The notes under the pieces were generated by a model that saw only the letters and a list, made by a program, of their open reading frames with translations, was not told the origin of the DNA and searched no databases. A DNA stretch of 36,800 nt from DATMNI01 sp035570275 (GTDB taxonomy: Bacteria; Acidobacteriota; Terriglobia; Bryobacterales; Bryobacteraceae), in the NCBI GenBank assembly GCA_035570275.1, contig DATMNI010000010.1, forward strand, positions 1 to 36,800. Direction: 5' to 3'. Numbering within the stretch: position 1 is the first letter of the stretch; each line of letters starts with the position of its first letter. Made by a program: the position numbers and the translations under genes. Shown one piece after another: positions 15,824 through 24,306 of the stretch.

Positions 15824-17671
15824 GTGTTTTCCGTGAAAACCCGTTTGATGGCCGGATTGTTGCTATTCGCCGCAGCAGCAGGCGCCGCCGTAGCCCGTCG
15901 CAGTCCCACCCCGGCCAAGGCCGCCTCCACTCTCAAGACTTCACCCGCTCTCAAGGCTTCACCGGTGGTCCGGCGGTGGATGAAGGGCATGACCCTGCGC
16001 GACGAAGTGGCGCAACTCATCTTCATAGCCTGCCACGGCGCCGTGCCCAACTCGCGGACGCGCGAGTACCGTACCTTCATGCGCCACGTGCGCGACGACA
16101 AAATCGGCGGCCTGATTCTGGTGAACTGGTCGAACGGGCGGGTGATCCAGAAGGCCGAACCCTACGCCCTGGGAGCCTTCATCAACCGCATGCAGCGAAT
16201 GGCGCGCGTGCCCCTGATGTTCAGCGGCGATTTCGAGCGCGGCGCCTCCATGCGCGTGACCGGCACCACGGTGTTTCCGCACGCCATGGCCTTCGGCGCC
16301 ACCGGCGATCCTTCGTTTGCGCGCTATGAGGGTGAAGTCACGGCGCGGGAGGCACGGGCCTTGGGCATCCAGTGGGTTTACTACCCCGTAGCCGACGTCA
16401 ACAACAACCCCGACAACCCGATCATCAACATCCGCTCCTTTGGCGAGAATCCGGAGGCGGTGGCGGCACACGTGAAGGCCTTCATCGAAGGAGCCCACTC
16501 GGACAAGAAGAATTTCGTCCTGACCACCGCCAAGCATTTTCCCGGCCATGGCGACACGGCGGTGGACACCCACATGAACGTGGCGACCATCACCGCCGAC
16601 AGGGACCGCCTGAACCACCTGGAGTTGGTGCCGTTCAAAGCTGCCATTGAGGCCGGCGTGGATTCCGTCATGACGGCGCACATCGCCGTGCCCGCGCTGG
16701 CGCCCGCCGATCTGCCGGCCACACTTTCTTCAGCGATTCTCACCGACCTGCTGCGCAAGGAATTGGGATTCAAAGGCCTGGTGGTGACCGACGCCCTGGA
16801 GATGGGCGGCATTGCCCATGGCTATACAGCGGGTGAGGCGGCGGTCCGTGCCCTGGAGGCCGGCGCCGACGCACTGCTGATGCCCAGCGACACCGATGCC
16901 GCGCTGAAGACCGTCACGGCGGCCGTGCAAAGCGGACGGCTGACGCGGGCGCGCATCCAGGAATCCGTCATCAGGATTCTGGCCGCCAAGGAGCGTGTGG
17001 GGCTGGACAAGAAACGGTTCGTTGACCTGGAAGCCATCGGCGACGTGGTGGATTCGCCCGAAGCCAACGAGAAGGCCCAGGAGATCGCCGACCGCGCGGT
17101 GACGCTGGCGCGGAACAACGGCAACCTGATTCCGCTGGCCGCGCCCGAACGCACCTGTTACGTGACCATGCCGGAGGGACGGTTTTCCACCGAAGGCCAG
17201 GTCTTCACGCAGGAGATTCTCAAGCGCTGGGCGAAGGCTTCGGTGACGGCTGTGGATTCCGCCATGTCGCGCGAAACCATCGACGCCGCCGTGAGCAAAC
17301 TCTCCGGCTGCCCGAACTTCGCGGTGGCGACCTTCACCTCGTTCGCCGCCTACCGCGGCACCGTCGGCATGCCGGCCGGCGAACTCGGGCACGCGCTGGA
17401 GGCCCTTATTTCCACCGGCAAGCCAGTCGCTCTGATCGCGCTGGGCAATCCCTACGTACTTCGGAACTTCCCCACGGTGGCGGCGTACCTGGCCACCTTC
17501 AGCAACGTGCCGCCCTCGGAAATAGCGGCGGTAAAGGCGCTGAACGGCGAAATCGCCATCCGCGGCCACTTGCCGGTTTCGATTCCGGAACAAGCCAAAT
17601 ACGGCGAGGGAATCCAGGTGCCCGCCACCGCGAGCGCGCCGAGCGGAGCCGCGACCGTTAGGGAGCGGTAG
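15824..17671 (+). CDS. Exported glycoside hydrolase family 3 protein (NagZ-like beta-N-acetylhexosaminidase)
   Basis: About 615 residues from a GTG at 15824; GTG 15833 or ATG 15848 are also possible and give the same signal peptide (LLLFAAAAGAAVA). The GH3 N-terminal TIM barrel spans about 45-375. It contains VPLMFSGDFERG, the loop KHFPGHGDT (Lys near 237) whose His/Asp acts as acid/base in NagZ-type enzymes, and VVTDALEMGGI with the nucleophile Asp (near 323). A C-terminal GH3 sandwich-like domain follows. NagZ enzymes remove N-acetylglucosamine from muropeptides; the signal peptide puts this one in the periplasm or outside, where it could act on peptidoglycan or chitin-like glycans. The last residues (GAATVRER) and stop are encoded by a dispersed palindromic repeat. 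Confidence 0.9.
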   Translation: MFSVKTRLMAGLLLFAAAAGAAVARRSPTPAKAASTLKTSPALKASPVVRRWMKGMTLRDEVAQLIFIACHGAVPNSRTREYRTFMRHVRDDKIGGLILVNWSNGRVIQKAEPYALGAFINRMQRMARVPLMFSGDFERGASMRVTGTTVFPHAMAFGATGDPSFARYEGEVTAREARALGIQWVYYPVADVNNNPDNPIINIRSFGENPEAVAAHVKAFIEGAHSDKKNFVLTTAKHFPGHGDTAVDTHMNVATITADRDRLNHLELVPFKAAIEAGVDSVMTAHIAVPALAPADLPATLSSAILTDLLRKELGFKGLVVTDALEMGGIAHGYTAGEAAVRALEAGADALLMPSDTDAALKTVTAAVQSGRLTRARIQESVIRILAAKERVGLDKKRFVDLEAIGDVVDSPEANEKAQEIADRAVTLARNNGNLIPLAAPERTCYVTMPEGRFSTEGQVFTQEILKRWAKASVTAVDSAMSRETIDAAVSKLSGCPNFAVATFTSFAAYRGTVGMPAGELGHALEALISTGKPVALIALGNPYVLRNFPTVAAYLATFSNVPPSEIAAVKALNGEIAIRGHLPVSIPEQAKYGEGIQVPATASAPSGAATVRER

Positions 17672-17707
17672 CAGCAACCGCTTGCTTACGCGCGCGGCTC
17701 CGATCGG
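17646..17707. repeat. Dispersed palindromic repeat (copy 2), overlapping the GH3 stop codon
   Basis: GAGCCGCGACCGTTAGGGAG (from 17646) and, after a short gap, AACCGCTTGCTTACGCGCGC followed by GGCTCCGATCGG (17676-17707) are the reverse complements, block for block, of the repeat at 1128-1181. It lies between the convergent GH3 and TlpA-like genes, where it could serve both as a transcript end. Confidence 0.75.
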
Positions 17708-17716
17708 CGCCGGTGT

Positions 17717-18616
17717 TTACCGCAACCCAGCCTGCTGCAGCATTTCCAAAAACTGCTTCATGGTTCGCATGTCGATGGATTGCGCCGCCAGCTTGCCTTC
17801 GCGGTCGTATACGAACGTCTTGGGAATGCCCTCGACGCGGAAAAGCTTGTTCACGCTTCCGCCCGCGTCGAGCAGGACCGGATAGCCGCTCTTCTGCTGC
17901 GCCACGAAAGGTTTCACCTTGCCGGCTTCTTCGTCCGAGATGGCGAGAATCACCAGGCCCTGGTCCTTGAACCGCTTGTAGAGCGCATCCAGATCCGGAA
18001 TTTCCTTCCGGCAGGGCGGGCACCAAGTGGCCCAGAAGTTCACCAGAACCACGCTTCCGCGCAGGCCTTTCAGGGTCCACTGCTTCCCTTCCAGGTCCGC
18101 CAGCGTGAAGTCCGCGTCACGGCGGGCCAGGTCGTCGGATTCCAGCTTCGCCAGCGCGGCGGCGTACTGCGGATCGCTCAACCCAACCTGCATGCGCTCG
18201 TACCGCGCCAGGTTGGCCAGTTCGACGTATGGCTCATCGGGTTTTCGTTGACCCGCCCGTAGCGGCAGTTCGCGCAATGCCAGTTCCAGAGTGGTGGTAA
18301 CCTCCTGCAAGGTATCGCGGCCGAAATCACCTTCGGTGGCCAGGCTGGCAAGCTGCGATGCCAACCCCAACCTGGACCCGGACGGCAGTTGCCGGATTTG
18401 CAGGCCGAGCCGTTTGGTCACGCCGGCCCGCGCGTCGTCCGGCAGCGAGCGTAGCTGGCGCAATTGCTCCGAGATGGCCTTGGCGGCTGCGCTCGGCCCT
18501 GCCCCGGCCGGCCCAGTTTCGATCGGCCCAGTTTCGCTCAGCCCTGATGGCTGCTGTGCGGCCGCCCAACCCGAGTACAGAAAGAGCAAAGCAAACGCGA
18601 ATCGGTACCTTGGCAT
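17717..18616 (-). CDS. TlpA-like thioredoxin-family protein, exported
   Basis: The product is 299 residues with a signal peptide (about 1-20, LLFLYSGWAAA). The N-terminal half (about 25-160) is mostly helical, with a Gly/Pro/Thr repeat near 29-40. The C-terminal half (about 163-299) is a TlpA/ResA-type thioredoxin domain: DADFTLADLEGKQWTLKG, VVLVNFWATWCPPCRKEIPD (active-site Cys199 and Cys202), and the cis-proline loop VEGIPKTFVYD. Such proteins reduce disulfides of apocytochromes or other exported proteins in the periplasm. The long N-terminal extension is not part of the usual 160-190 residue family and may be a partner-binding domain. It is convergent with the GH3 gene. Confidence 0.9.
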   Translation of the reverse strand: MPRYRFAFALLFLYSGWAAAQQPSGLSETGPIETGPAGAGPSAAAKAISEQLRQLRSLPDDARAGVTKRLGLQIRQLPSGSRLGLASQLASLATEGDFGRDTLQEVTTTLELALRELPLRAGQRKPDEPYVELANLARYERMQVGLSDPQYAAALAKLESDDLARRDADFTLADLEGKQWTLKGLRGSVVLVNFWATWCPPCRKEIPDLDALYKRFKDQGLVILAISDEEAGKVKPFVAQQKSGYPVLLDAGGSVNKLFRVEGIPKTFVYDREGKLAAQSIDMRTMKQFLEMLQQAGLR

Positions 18617-18707
18617 GATAGGTCCAACATATCACGCGTTGTACGGGCAGGGTGGACGGGTGCTAAACGGTTTCGGGAACGTCAGCGGTAGACGTGTCCG
18701 ACAGAAA

Positions 18708-18923
18708 TCAGCGCAGGATGTCCCAGTCCCCGCTGGCAATGGGCTCGGAAGGCTCACGGAACTCGAGAACCGAATCTCGAAGGCGTCGGCCCCCGGCCGT
18801 CGTTGATCCTGGGGTTTTCGAGACCACCAACACTTCAACAGGCTGGCCGGGCTCAAATGGAAGGCCCACCAAAACGAGTTCGCCGCGCTCACCGACAGTA
18901 GTCTCTCTCCAGTGTGCTCCCAC
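18708..18923 (-). CDS. Antitoxin-like small protein
   Basis: The product is 71 residues from a GTG at 18921-18923. The layout, a short beta-rich N-terminus with GERGELVLVGLPFEPGQPVE and VLVVSK, then a loop, then LRDSVLEFREPSEP and a final DWDILR, matches many small bacterial antitoxin-like proteins. These have a G-x-L-x-(L/V)-x-x-LPF-x-x-G-x-x-VEV core and end in DWE(A/I)LR. They are usually followed directly by a PIN-domain toxin gene. Here only about 90 bases separate its stop from tlpA and no toxin frame is present, so it looks like an orphan antitoxin or a remnant. The assignment rests on pattern, not on a full alignment. Confidence 0.55.
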   Translation of the reverse strand: MGAHWRETTVGERGELVLVGLPFEPGQPVEVLVVSKTPGSTTAGGRRLRDSVLEFREPSEPIASGDWDILR

Positions 18924-19147
18924 GCGCTCATTATAGAAGACCTGGTCATGAGATGTGTTACGAGACGCTTGGCTCGCGCCGGTCCAGGGCCTGATCTCGG
19001 GCTCTTGAAATGTTCCGGGCGTTCAGACGTGCTTGGGAGCGCGATCGGTGTTTACCAGGGGTGATCCGCCCGTTGTTCCGCCCGGCGAGTGGCCAGTGGA
19101 CTGAAACCCCATATCGACCAGTGCGTCTACGGTGCAATCGGGAAAGC

Positions 19148-19153
19148 TATAAT
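19148..19153 (+). promoter_or_regulatory. Putative -10 box (TATAAT) for the DUF4279 gene
   Basis: A perfect TATAAT ends 14 bases before the ATG at 19168, placing the transcript start within about 8 bases of the start codon. No clear -35 box is seen at the usual distance. The site argues against the in-frame start at 19153. Confidence 0.4.
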
Positions 19154-19167
19154 TGCTGCTGGCAGCG

Positions 19168-19584
19168 ATGACTGAACCCAACGAGCAGTACGCCTATTTC
19201 ACGGTCACGGGAGATTTCGATCCCGCTGACATCTCTCAGCTCGTCGGGGTCCCGCCAACGGAATGCTGGCTGAAGGGCGACGTCAATCCACGTACTCAGA
19301 TTGAGCGCAAGTTCAGTCGTTGGTCGTTGTACTCGCGGCTGGAGAGGACTCGCGAACTGGAAGCCCACATCGCAGACGTAATTGAGCAGTTGGGGATGAA
19401 CAGGCGCGAATTCGTGGAACTCTCTTCGAAACATCGCGGGATCATGCAATTGGTAGCGTATTTCAGGACCGACTACCCAGGTCTGCATTTCGACAAGGAC
19501 TTGGTGGAATCGCTGGCCGAGCATGCGCTCAGCGTTGATTTTGACTTCTACTATTTGTACTCTGACGTCCGCGAGGATTCGTAG
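19168..19584 (+). CDS. DUF4279 domain-containing protein
   Basis: The product is 138 residues from the ATG at 19168. It has the DUF4279 pattern: an opening beta strand YAYFTVTGDFDPADISQLVG, VPPTECWLKGD, FSRWSLYSRL, a central helix LEAHIADVIEQLG, then QLVAYFRTDYPGLHFDKDLV and a last strand DFDFYYLY. It has no signal peptide or membrane segment, so it is cytoplasmic. The family is small, widespread and of unknown function; genomic contexts in other bacteria have suggested immunity-protein roles, but nothing here shows a cognate toxin. It is flanked by poorly coding DNA on both sides and sits near the antitoxin-like gene. G/C use at third positions looks somewhat lower than in neighbours. Confidence 0.75.
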   Translation: MTEPNEQYAYFTVTGDFDPADISQLVGVPPTECWLKGDVNPRTQIERKFSRWSLYSRLERTRELEAHIADVIEQLGMNRREFVELSSKHRGIMQLVAYFRTDYPGLHFDKDLVESLAEHALSVDFDFYYLYSDVREDS

Positions 19585-19881
19585 AGCACGAAAGACGGGG
19601 TTACAGTCGGCCCTCGGGAATTTCGATTGGCGGATCAGTCCAGGTCACGGATAGATTCCCGTAATTCCTCAATAAAACGCTCTTCGCCCCACGGATTCCT
19701 GTTGTCGGGTGAATGGGCCGTCTAATGCCATTTCGAACTGCCTGCCGGCTGCAGTTGCTCTACGAGTTGCCCATACTCCAAACCCCCGAAAGGCGTTTTA
19801 GTACCTGCCAGGGATAGCGTCCCGATAGTAGCCGAGGCTAACTGCCTCTCTTCCGGGTACCCGCGCTACAATTGGGTGGCA
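19585..19881. other. Intergenic region
   Basis: I see no coding sequence, repeat or strong hairpin in these 297 bases. GGTGG just before 19882 is the ribosome site of the prepilin peptidase. Confidence 0.4.
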
Positions 19882-20457
19882 ATGAGCTTCTCCCTTCCTA
19901 CACCCGGTGCCGAAGCGCTGCTGCTGGCTTTGGTGCTGGGAGCCGCGGTTTACGATGTGCGCTACCGGAGAATTCCGAACTGGATCACCGTCCTGGGCGT
20001 CGTGCTGGGAGTGCTGCTGAACACATTTCCGGGGCTGCTCTACAAACATTTCTTGAGCGTGGACTGGTCCGGCTTGTGGTTCTCTCTGGCCGGCTTTGGA
20101 TTGGCCTTCGGCATCTACCTCGTCCTCTACGCGTTGCGGGCCATGGGCGCGGGCGATGTAAAATTGATGGCGGCGGCCGGCGCCATCGTCGGTTGGCAAA
20201 ACTGGTTCGGCATTTTCGTCATTACCGCCATCGTCGGCGGCGTGATGTCGCTTATTTTGATTACCCTGAGCGGGCGCGTGAAGAAGACACTGTTTAATGT
20301 GTCGTTCATTTTGAGCGAGATGAAATGCGGCCGTCCAGCCTACCTGGCGAATGAAGAACTGGACGTGCGCAGCAAAAAGGCGCTTGGCCTGCCGCACGGC
20401 GCGGTGATCGCGCTGGGCACGATTTTTTTCCTGGCCGCCGCCGTCCATTTCGCGTAG
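19882..20457 (+). CDS. A24 family prepilin peptidase (CpaA/TadV-like)
   Basis: The product is 191 residues; the ATG at 19882 has GGTGG (19875-19879) just upstream. It is an inner-membrane aspartic protease with about five or six hydrophobic segments. The two catalytic aspartates are visible in AAVYDVRYRRIPNW (about residue 25) and in the family motif GAGDVKLMAA (about 93). It lacks the N-terminal cysteine methyltransferase part of PilD, so it is the short CpaA/TadV form that matures Flp/Tad or type II pseudopilins. No pilus genes are in the window, so it must act on substrates encoded elsewhere. Length is at the upper end for the short form. Confidence 0.88.
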   Translation: MSFSLPTPGAEALLLALVLGAAVYDVRYRRIPNWITVLGVVLGVLLNTFPGLLYKHFLSVDWSGLWFSLAGFGLAFGIYLVLYALRAMGAGDVKLMAAAGAIVGWQNWFGIFVITAIVGGVMSLILITLSGRVKKTLFNVSFILSEMKCGRPAYLANEELDVRSKKALGLPHGAVIALGTIFFLAAAVHFA

Positions 20458-20492
20458 TGAGTTCGCAGATAGGTTAAAATCAGTGCTGCCCG

Positions 20493-20522
20493 GTTCTAAA
20501 CCTCGGAGTTCTAAACCTGAGA
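20493..20522. repeat. 15-bp imperfect tandem repeat before the alcohol dehydrogenase
   Basis: GTTCTAAACCT is repeated with a 15-base period (20493 and 20508). The second unit ends in GAGAG, which lies about 10 bases before the ATG at 20533 and may serve as the ribosome site. Confidence 0.7.
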
Positions 20523-20532
20523 GCTCAAAACC

Positions 20533-21552
20533 ATGCGAGCGGCATTCTTCGAAGGCAACCAGACTTTTCGAGTAGGCCCCTGCGTGCCCGTGCCGGCCGG
20601 CCCCGGCCAGGTGCAGATTCGCGTACAGTTCTGCGGCATTTGCGGCACCGATCTGCATCTGTTTCATGGCGCCATGGCAAACCGCCTTACGCTGCCGCAC
20701 GTGATGGGGCACGAGATGTCGGGCGTCATCGCAGCCGTGGGCGCCGGTGTCACCCAATACCAGCCGGGCGACCGCGTAACCGTGCGGCCGCTGGACCCCT
20801 GCGGCCAATGTCCCGCTTGCCAGGCGGGCCATAGCCATATCTGCCACAGCCTGAAGTTCATCGGGATCGATACGCCCGGCGCGCTGCAGGGCCTGTGGAC
20901 CGTTCCTGCTCATACGCTGCACCGTTTGCCCGAATCGCTGTCTCTGCGCCAGGGCGCCATGGTGGAACCCATCGCCGTGGCCTGTCACGACGTCCGCATG
21001 GGTGAAGTGCGGGCCGCGGAGAACTGCGTGGTCATCGGTGGCGGGCCCATTGGCGTGCTGATCGCACTGGTGGCCCAGGCGCGCGGCGCTCACGTGTTGA
21101 TGGCCGAGGTCAACCCCTTCCGCGTTCAACTGGCGCGCCAGTTGGGGATCGACGCCGTGAACCCGAAAGAGACCGACCTGGTGGCGCTGGTGAACCAACA
21201 CACGGGCGGGGCCGGAGCCGATGTAGTTTTCGAAGTGTCGGGCTCGCGGGCGGGCTCGGAAATGATGACCAGGCTGCCGCGCACGCGGGGCCGCATCGTC
21301 GTGGTGGCCATTTACGCCGAACCGGCCCAGGTGGACCTGTTCCGTTTCTTCTGGCGCGAGTTGAAGCTTTCGGGCGCGCGGGTGTACGAGCCGGAGGATT
21401 TCGAAATGGCCATCCAACTCGCCGCCTCGGGAAGCTTGCCCTTGGAAAAGCTCATCACCAACGTGGTGCCGCTGGATCGACTGGAGGCCGGTATGCGCCA
21501 GATGGAAGGCGGCGGCGAGGTCATGAAGATTCTGGTTTCCTGTGGGGACTGA
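20533..21552 (+). CDS. Zinc-dependent alcohol dehydrogenase (threonine/sorbitol dehydrogenase-like)
   Basis: A 339-residue medium-chain dehydrogenase. The catalytic zinc ligands are Cys37 (FCGICGTDLHLF) and His60-Glu61 (VMGHEMSG). The structural zinc lobe has Cys90, Cys93, Cys96 and Cys104 (CGQCPACQAGHSHIC). The NAD-binding Rossmann motif GGGPIGVLIA follows near 178-187, with AEVN after the second strand; the acidic residue there favours NAD over NADP. The gene ends only 3 bases before kduD and is surely co-transcribed with it. That pairing suggests oxidation of a sugar acid or polyol, for instance in uronate or pectin breakdown, instead of simple alcohols. The exact substrate is not determined by the sequence. 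Confidence 0.9.
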   Translation: MRAAFFEGNQTFRVGPCVPVPAGPGQVQIRVQFCGICGTDLHLFHGAMANRLTLPHVMGHEMSGVIAAVGAGVTQYQPGDRVTVRPLDPCGQCPACQAGHSHICHSLKFIGIDTPGALQGLWTVPAHTLHRLPESLSLRQGAMVEPIAVACHDVRMGEVRAAENCVVIGGGPIGVLIALVAQARGAHVLMAEVNPFRVQLARQLGIDAVNPKETDLVALVNQHTGGAGADVVFEVSGSRAGSEMMTRLPRTRGRIVVVAIYAEPAQVDLFRFFWRELKLSGARVYEPEDFEMAIQLAASGSLPLEKLITNVVPLDRLEAGMRQMEGGGEVMKILVSCGD

Positions 21553-21555
21553 CGC

Positions 21556-22326
21556 TTGAGCATTCTCGATCGTTTCAAGCTGGACGGAAAAACGGCCTTG
21601 GTTACCGGCGCCCGCCGCGGCATCGGCAAGGCCATGGCGGTGGCTCTGGCGGAAGCGGGAGCCGATATCGTCGCCACCAGCGCCAACCTGGAACCGGAAG
21701 GCAGCGCCGTGGCCAGGGACATCGCCGCCCGCGGCCGTCAGTGCTGGGCTTTTGCCTGCGATCTGGCCGACCGCCAGGCCGTGTACGGCTTCATCGAAAG
21801 GGTGAAGCGCCAGTGCCCGCCGGTCGACATCCTGATCAACAACGCCGGCACTATTTTGCGCAAGCCGGCGGCCGAGCACCCGGACGAGTATTGGGACCGA
21901 ACGATCGAGGTCAACCTGAACGCGCAGTTCGTGCTGGCCCGCGAATTCGGCCGCGGCATGCTGGAGCGCGGCGCTGGAAAGATCGTATTTACGGCTTCGC
22001 TGCTGAGTTTCCAGGGCGGCATCACGGTGCCCGGATACGCCGCGGCTAAAGGCGGGGTGGCGCAATTGACCAAGGCCCTGGCCAACGAATGGGCCGGCCG
22101 CAACGTGCAGGTGAACGCCATCGCCCCCGGCTACATCGCCACCGACAACACCACGGCCTTGCGTGCCGACCCGGTCCGCAATCCCGCCATTCTGGCGCGC
22201 ATTCCGGCCGGGCGGTGGGGCGAACCGGACGACCTGGCGGGCGCCGTGGTGTTCCTGGCGTCGCGGGCGTCAGACTACGTATCGGGCGAGGTGCTTACGG
22301 TAGACGGCGGGTGGATGGGACGGTAA
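21556..22326 (+). CDS. kduD: 2-dehydro-3-deoxy-D-gluconate 5-dehydrogenase KduD
   Basis: A 256-residue short-chain dehydrogenase with a TTG start at 21556, three bases after the previous stop; GGGGA of the previous gene's end lies at ribosome-site distance. The NAD-binding loop is TGARRGIG (17-24), the structural NNAG is near 95-98, and the catalytic set is Ser148, Tyr161 and Lys165 (YAAAK). The C-terminal stretch IAPGYIATDNTTALRAD, then RIPAGRWGEPDDLAGA and YVSGEVLTVDGGWMGR, is characteristic of KduD rather than of general SDRs. KduD interconverts 2,5-diketo-3-deoxygluconate and 2-keto-3-deoxygluconate in the cytoplasm, after KduI in pectin/uronate breakdown. kduI is not in the window. Confidence 0.88.
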   Translation: MSILDRFKLDGKTALVTGARRGIGKAMAVALAEAGADIVATSANLEPEGSAVARDIAARGRQCWAFACDLADRQAVYGFIERVKRQCPPVDILINNAGTILRKPAAEHPDEYWDRTIEVNLNAQFVLAREFGRGMLERGAGKIVFTASLLSFQGGITVPGYAAAKGGVAQLTKALANEWAGRNVQVNAIAPGYIATDNTTALRADPVRNPAILARIPAGRWGEPDDLAGAVVFLASRASDYVSGEVLTVDGGWMGR

Positions 22327-22470
22327 CACGGGGCATACTACTGAGCCGGGCGTTCCAACCGCGGGTCAATTTGATCGAACCATTCTTTCGAGTCAAACCG
22401 TGCGTGCTATCGTGGATAAGTGGATCGTCTTACCTGTTAAAGCACCAAAGTCTCGTTTGCTCATTTCCCA

Positions 22471-24306
22471 ATGCATCGACACATCCTCTTCTTCCCGATC
22501 CTTTGGTTTGCTCCGGTCGTTCACAGCCAGGTTGTGACGCCTCTCATCGGTCTCGTCACGCCGTCTCAAGTGGACGTGGGTAGGCCGGCATTCGATCTCA
22601 CCATCGACGGTTCGGGTTTCGCCCAGGGTACGGTGGTGAATTGGTCCGGTACGCCGCTCAGCACCACATTCCGGCGCGCAGAACGGCTGATTGCCGCAGT
22701 TCCGGGCAACCTCATTGTCGCGTCCGACGCGTTCAACCTTACGGTGACCAATCCAGGCGGAGCTGTCTCAAGTCCATCCGTGTTCAAGGTTCAGCCGATT
22801 CTTACCTCGATTTATCCGAACTCTGTTCCTTTGGGCAGCCCTGATGTCACATTTGCAGCCACGGGTGTTGGATTCTCACCCGGAGCATCCCTGATTCTGA
22901 TCGGCGGAACTTCAGTTTTCGGAAGCACCAGTACGTACGTCAGTCCGACAGAAATTCAGTGCGCGGTTCCGGCGGCTTTGTTTTCGGCCGCCCTCTCGAT
23001 TCTTGTGTCGGTCGCCAACCCTTCTGGGACCCGTTCCGGTGAGGTTGCACTCTCGATTGGCAATGCGATTACCATTGGATCGGTCAGTCCCAGCCATTTC
23101 ACTGCGGGAGTATCTGGAGTAACCCTGACGGTGAACGGTGTCGGATTTTTGCCGGGTGCTGTAGTGCGTTGGCTTTATGCGTATCCGGGTGCGGTGGTCG
23201 AAACACTAAAAACCGTGTTTGTCAGTTCGACGCAATTGCAGGCGGCCGTGACCGCCGACCAACTCGCCTCGCCCGCTGGCGTGTCCATCCGGGTCGACAA
23301 TCCCGACGGCAACGTTTCTAACGGTCTTGACACCGACGTCAATTCTCCGGTTGCCGACCTCTTGAGCATCAGCCCGGATTCGGCGGTGGCGGGCGCCCCT
23401 GGGTTTACGCTGACCGTAAACGGGACGGGCTTTCTCCCCAACGCCCGTCTGATGTTAGGCATCACCCCTTTACCCACCACCTACGTCACGGCCACGCAAC
23501 TGACTGCGTCGGTGCCGCCTTCGGCAATCTACTATCCAGGCAAGGCCACCGTCTCCGTATTCGACCTTTTCAACGGGATGCCATCTAACCAGGCCGCCTT
23601 CACGATCGCCCCTTGGATTCCGACGGTGGCCTCCGTGGTCAACGCCGCTAGTTCCCTGCCCAACAGCGCACCCGGCTCGTTAGTTTCGATTTATGGGTTC
23701 GACTTCGCGTACTTAACCCACATCTACGGACTTCCCCCGAATGTCTACCCGCTGGACGTACTCTCAGCCACTATTAACGGTAAGCAATCGCCAGCTTTGT
23801 ATTTCGGCCAGAACCAGATCAACGCACAGGTGCCGTTTGAGACGCAGCCGGGAACCGCCGTCTTGGTAGTTACGGTCAACGGCGTTAAGAGTGTGCCGGC
23901 TTCCTTCCAAGTGAACCCGACAGCCCCGGGAGTGTTCACGTTGGCGCAGTCCAATCACGCCGTGGCCCAGAACAATGCGGATGGCAAGCTGAATTCACCT
24001 CAGTTTCCAGCCAAGCCCGGCGACTACATCATCGCCTATCTCACCGGTCAAGGAGTGGTAGACAACCCCGTGGCCACTGGAGCGCCGACGCCGGCGGCTC
24101 CGCTTTCCCGCCCTCTTGCTGCCGTGCAGGCCAAGATTGGAGGCCTGCCGGCACAAGTATCCTTCGCGGGTCTGGCTCCTGGGTTCATTGGGTTGCTGCA
24201 GGTGAATCTCATGATCCCCGACGTGCCTGCCGGTGACCTGCCGTTGGAAGTGAGCATCGGCGGAGTTTCGGCGACTGTCACCCTGGTATCCGTCGGAGGA
24301 AAGTAA
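22471..24306 (+). CDS. Secreted IPT/TIG-repeat protein with TIGR03437-type C-terminal domain
   Basis: The product is 611 residues. A signal peptide (about 1-20, FPILWFAPVVHSQ) precedes four Ig-like IPT/TIG repeats of roughly 80-95 residues each. They are marked by I..VTPS...G...FDLTIDGSGF, SIYPNSVPLGSPDVTFAATG, SVSPSHFTAGVSGVTLTVNG and SISPDSAVAGAPGFTLTVNG. From about residue 385 the TIGR03437 domain begins: VVNAASSLPNSAPGSLVSIY, GFDFA, then ALYFGQNQINAQVPFE, PGDYIIAYLTGQG and GFIGLLQVNLMIPDVPAG. That C-terminal domain is found almost only in acidobacteria, mainly Solibacter relatives, on secreted proteins, and its role is unknown. Surface adhesion or glycan binding is the likely job of the Ig repeats. 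There is no clear ribosome site before the ATG. Confidence 0.9.
   Translation: MHRHILFFPILWFAPVVHSQVVTPLIGLVTPSQVDVGRPAFDLTIDGSGFAQGTVVNWSGTPLSTTFRRAERLIAAVPGNLIVASDAFNLTVTNPGGAVSSPSVFKVQPILTSIYPNSVPLGSPDVTFAATGVGFSPGASLILIGGTSVFGSTSTYVSPTEIQCAVPAALFSAALSILVSVANPSGTRSGEVALSIGNAITIGSVSPSHFTAGVSGVTLTVNGVGFLPGAVVRWLYAYPGAVVETLKTVFVSSTQLQAAVTADQLASPAGVSIRVDNPDGNVSNGLDTDVNSPVADLLSISPDSAVAGAPGFTLTVNGTGFLPNARLMLGITPLPTTYVTATQLTASVPPSAIYYPGKATVSVFDLFNGMPSNQAAFTIAPWIPTVASVVNAASSLPNSAPGSLVSIYGFDFAYLTHIYGLPPNVYPLDVLSATINGKQSPALYFGQNQINAQVPFETQPGTAVLVVTVNGVKSVPASFQVNPTAPGVFTLAQSNHAVAQNNADGKLNSPQFPAKPGDYIIAYLTGQGVVDNPVATGAPTPAAPLSRPLAAVQAKIGGLPAQVSFAGLAPGFIGLLQVNLMIPDVPAGDLPLEVSIGGVSATVTLVSVGGK

Noticed and set aside
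18617..18707. PIN-domain toxin gene after the antitoxin-like gene
   Set aside because: A few residues (FLSDTS) resemble the start of such toxins, but a stop follows within 14 codons and there is no start codon.
19798..22065. A 755-codon open frame on the minus strand
   Set aside because: It is antisense to the prepilin peptidase, alcohol dehydrogenase and kduD genes, all of which have clear motifs. Its product is rich in His, Arg and Gln, as expected of antisense frames in GC-rich genes.
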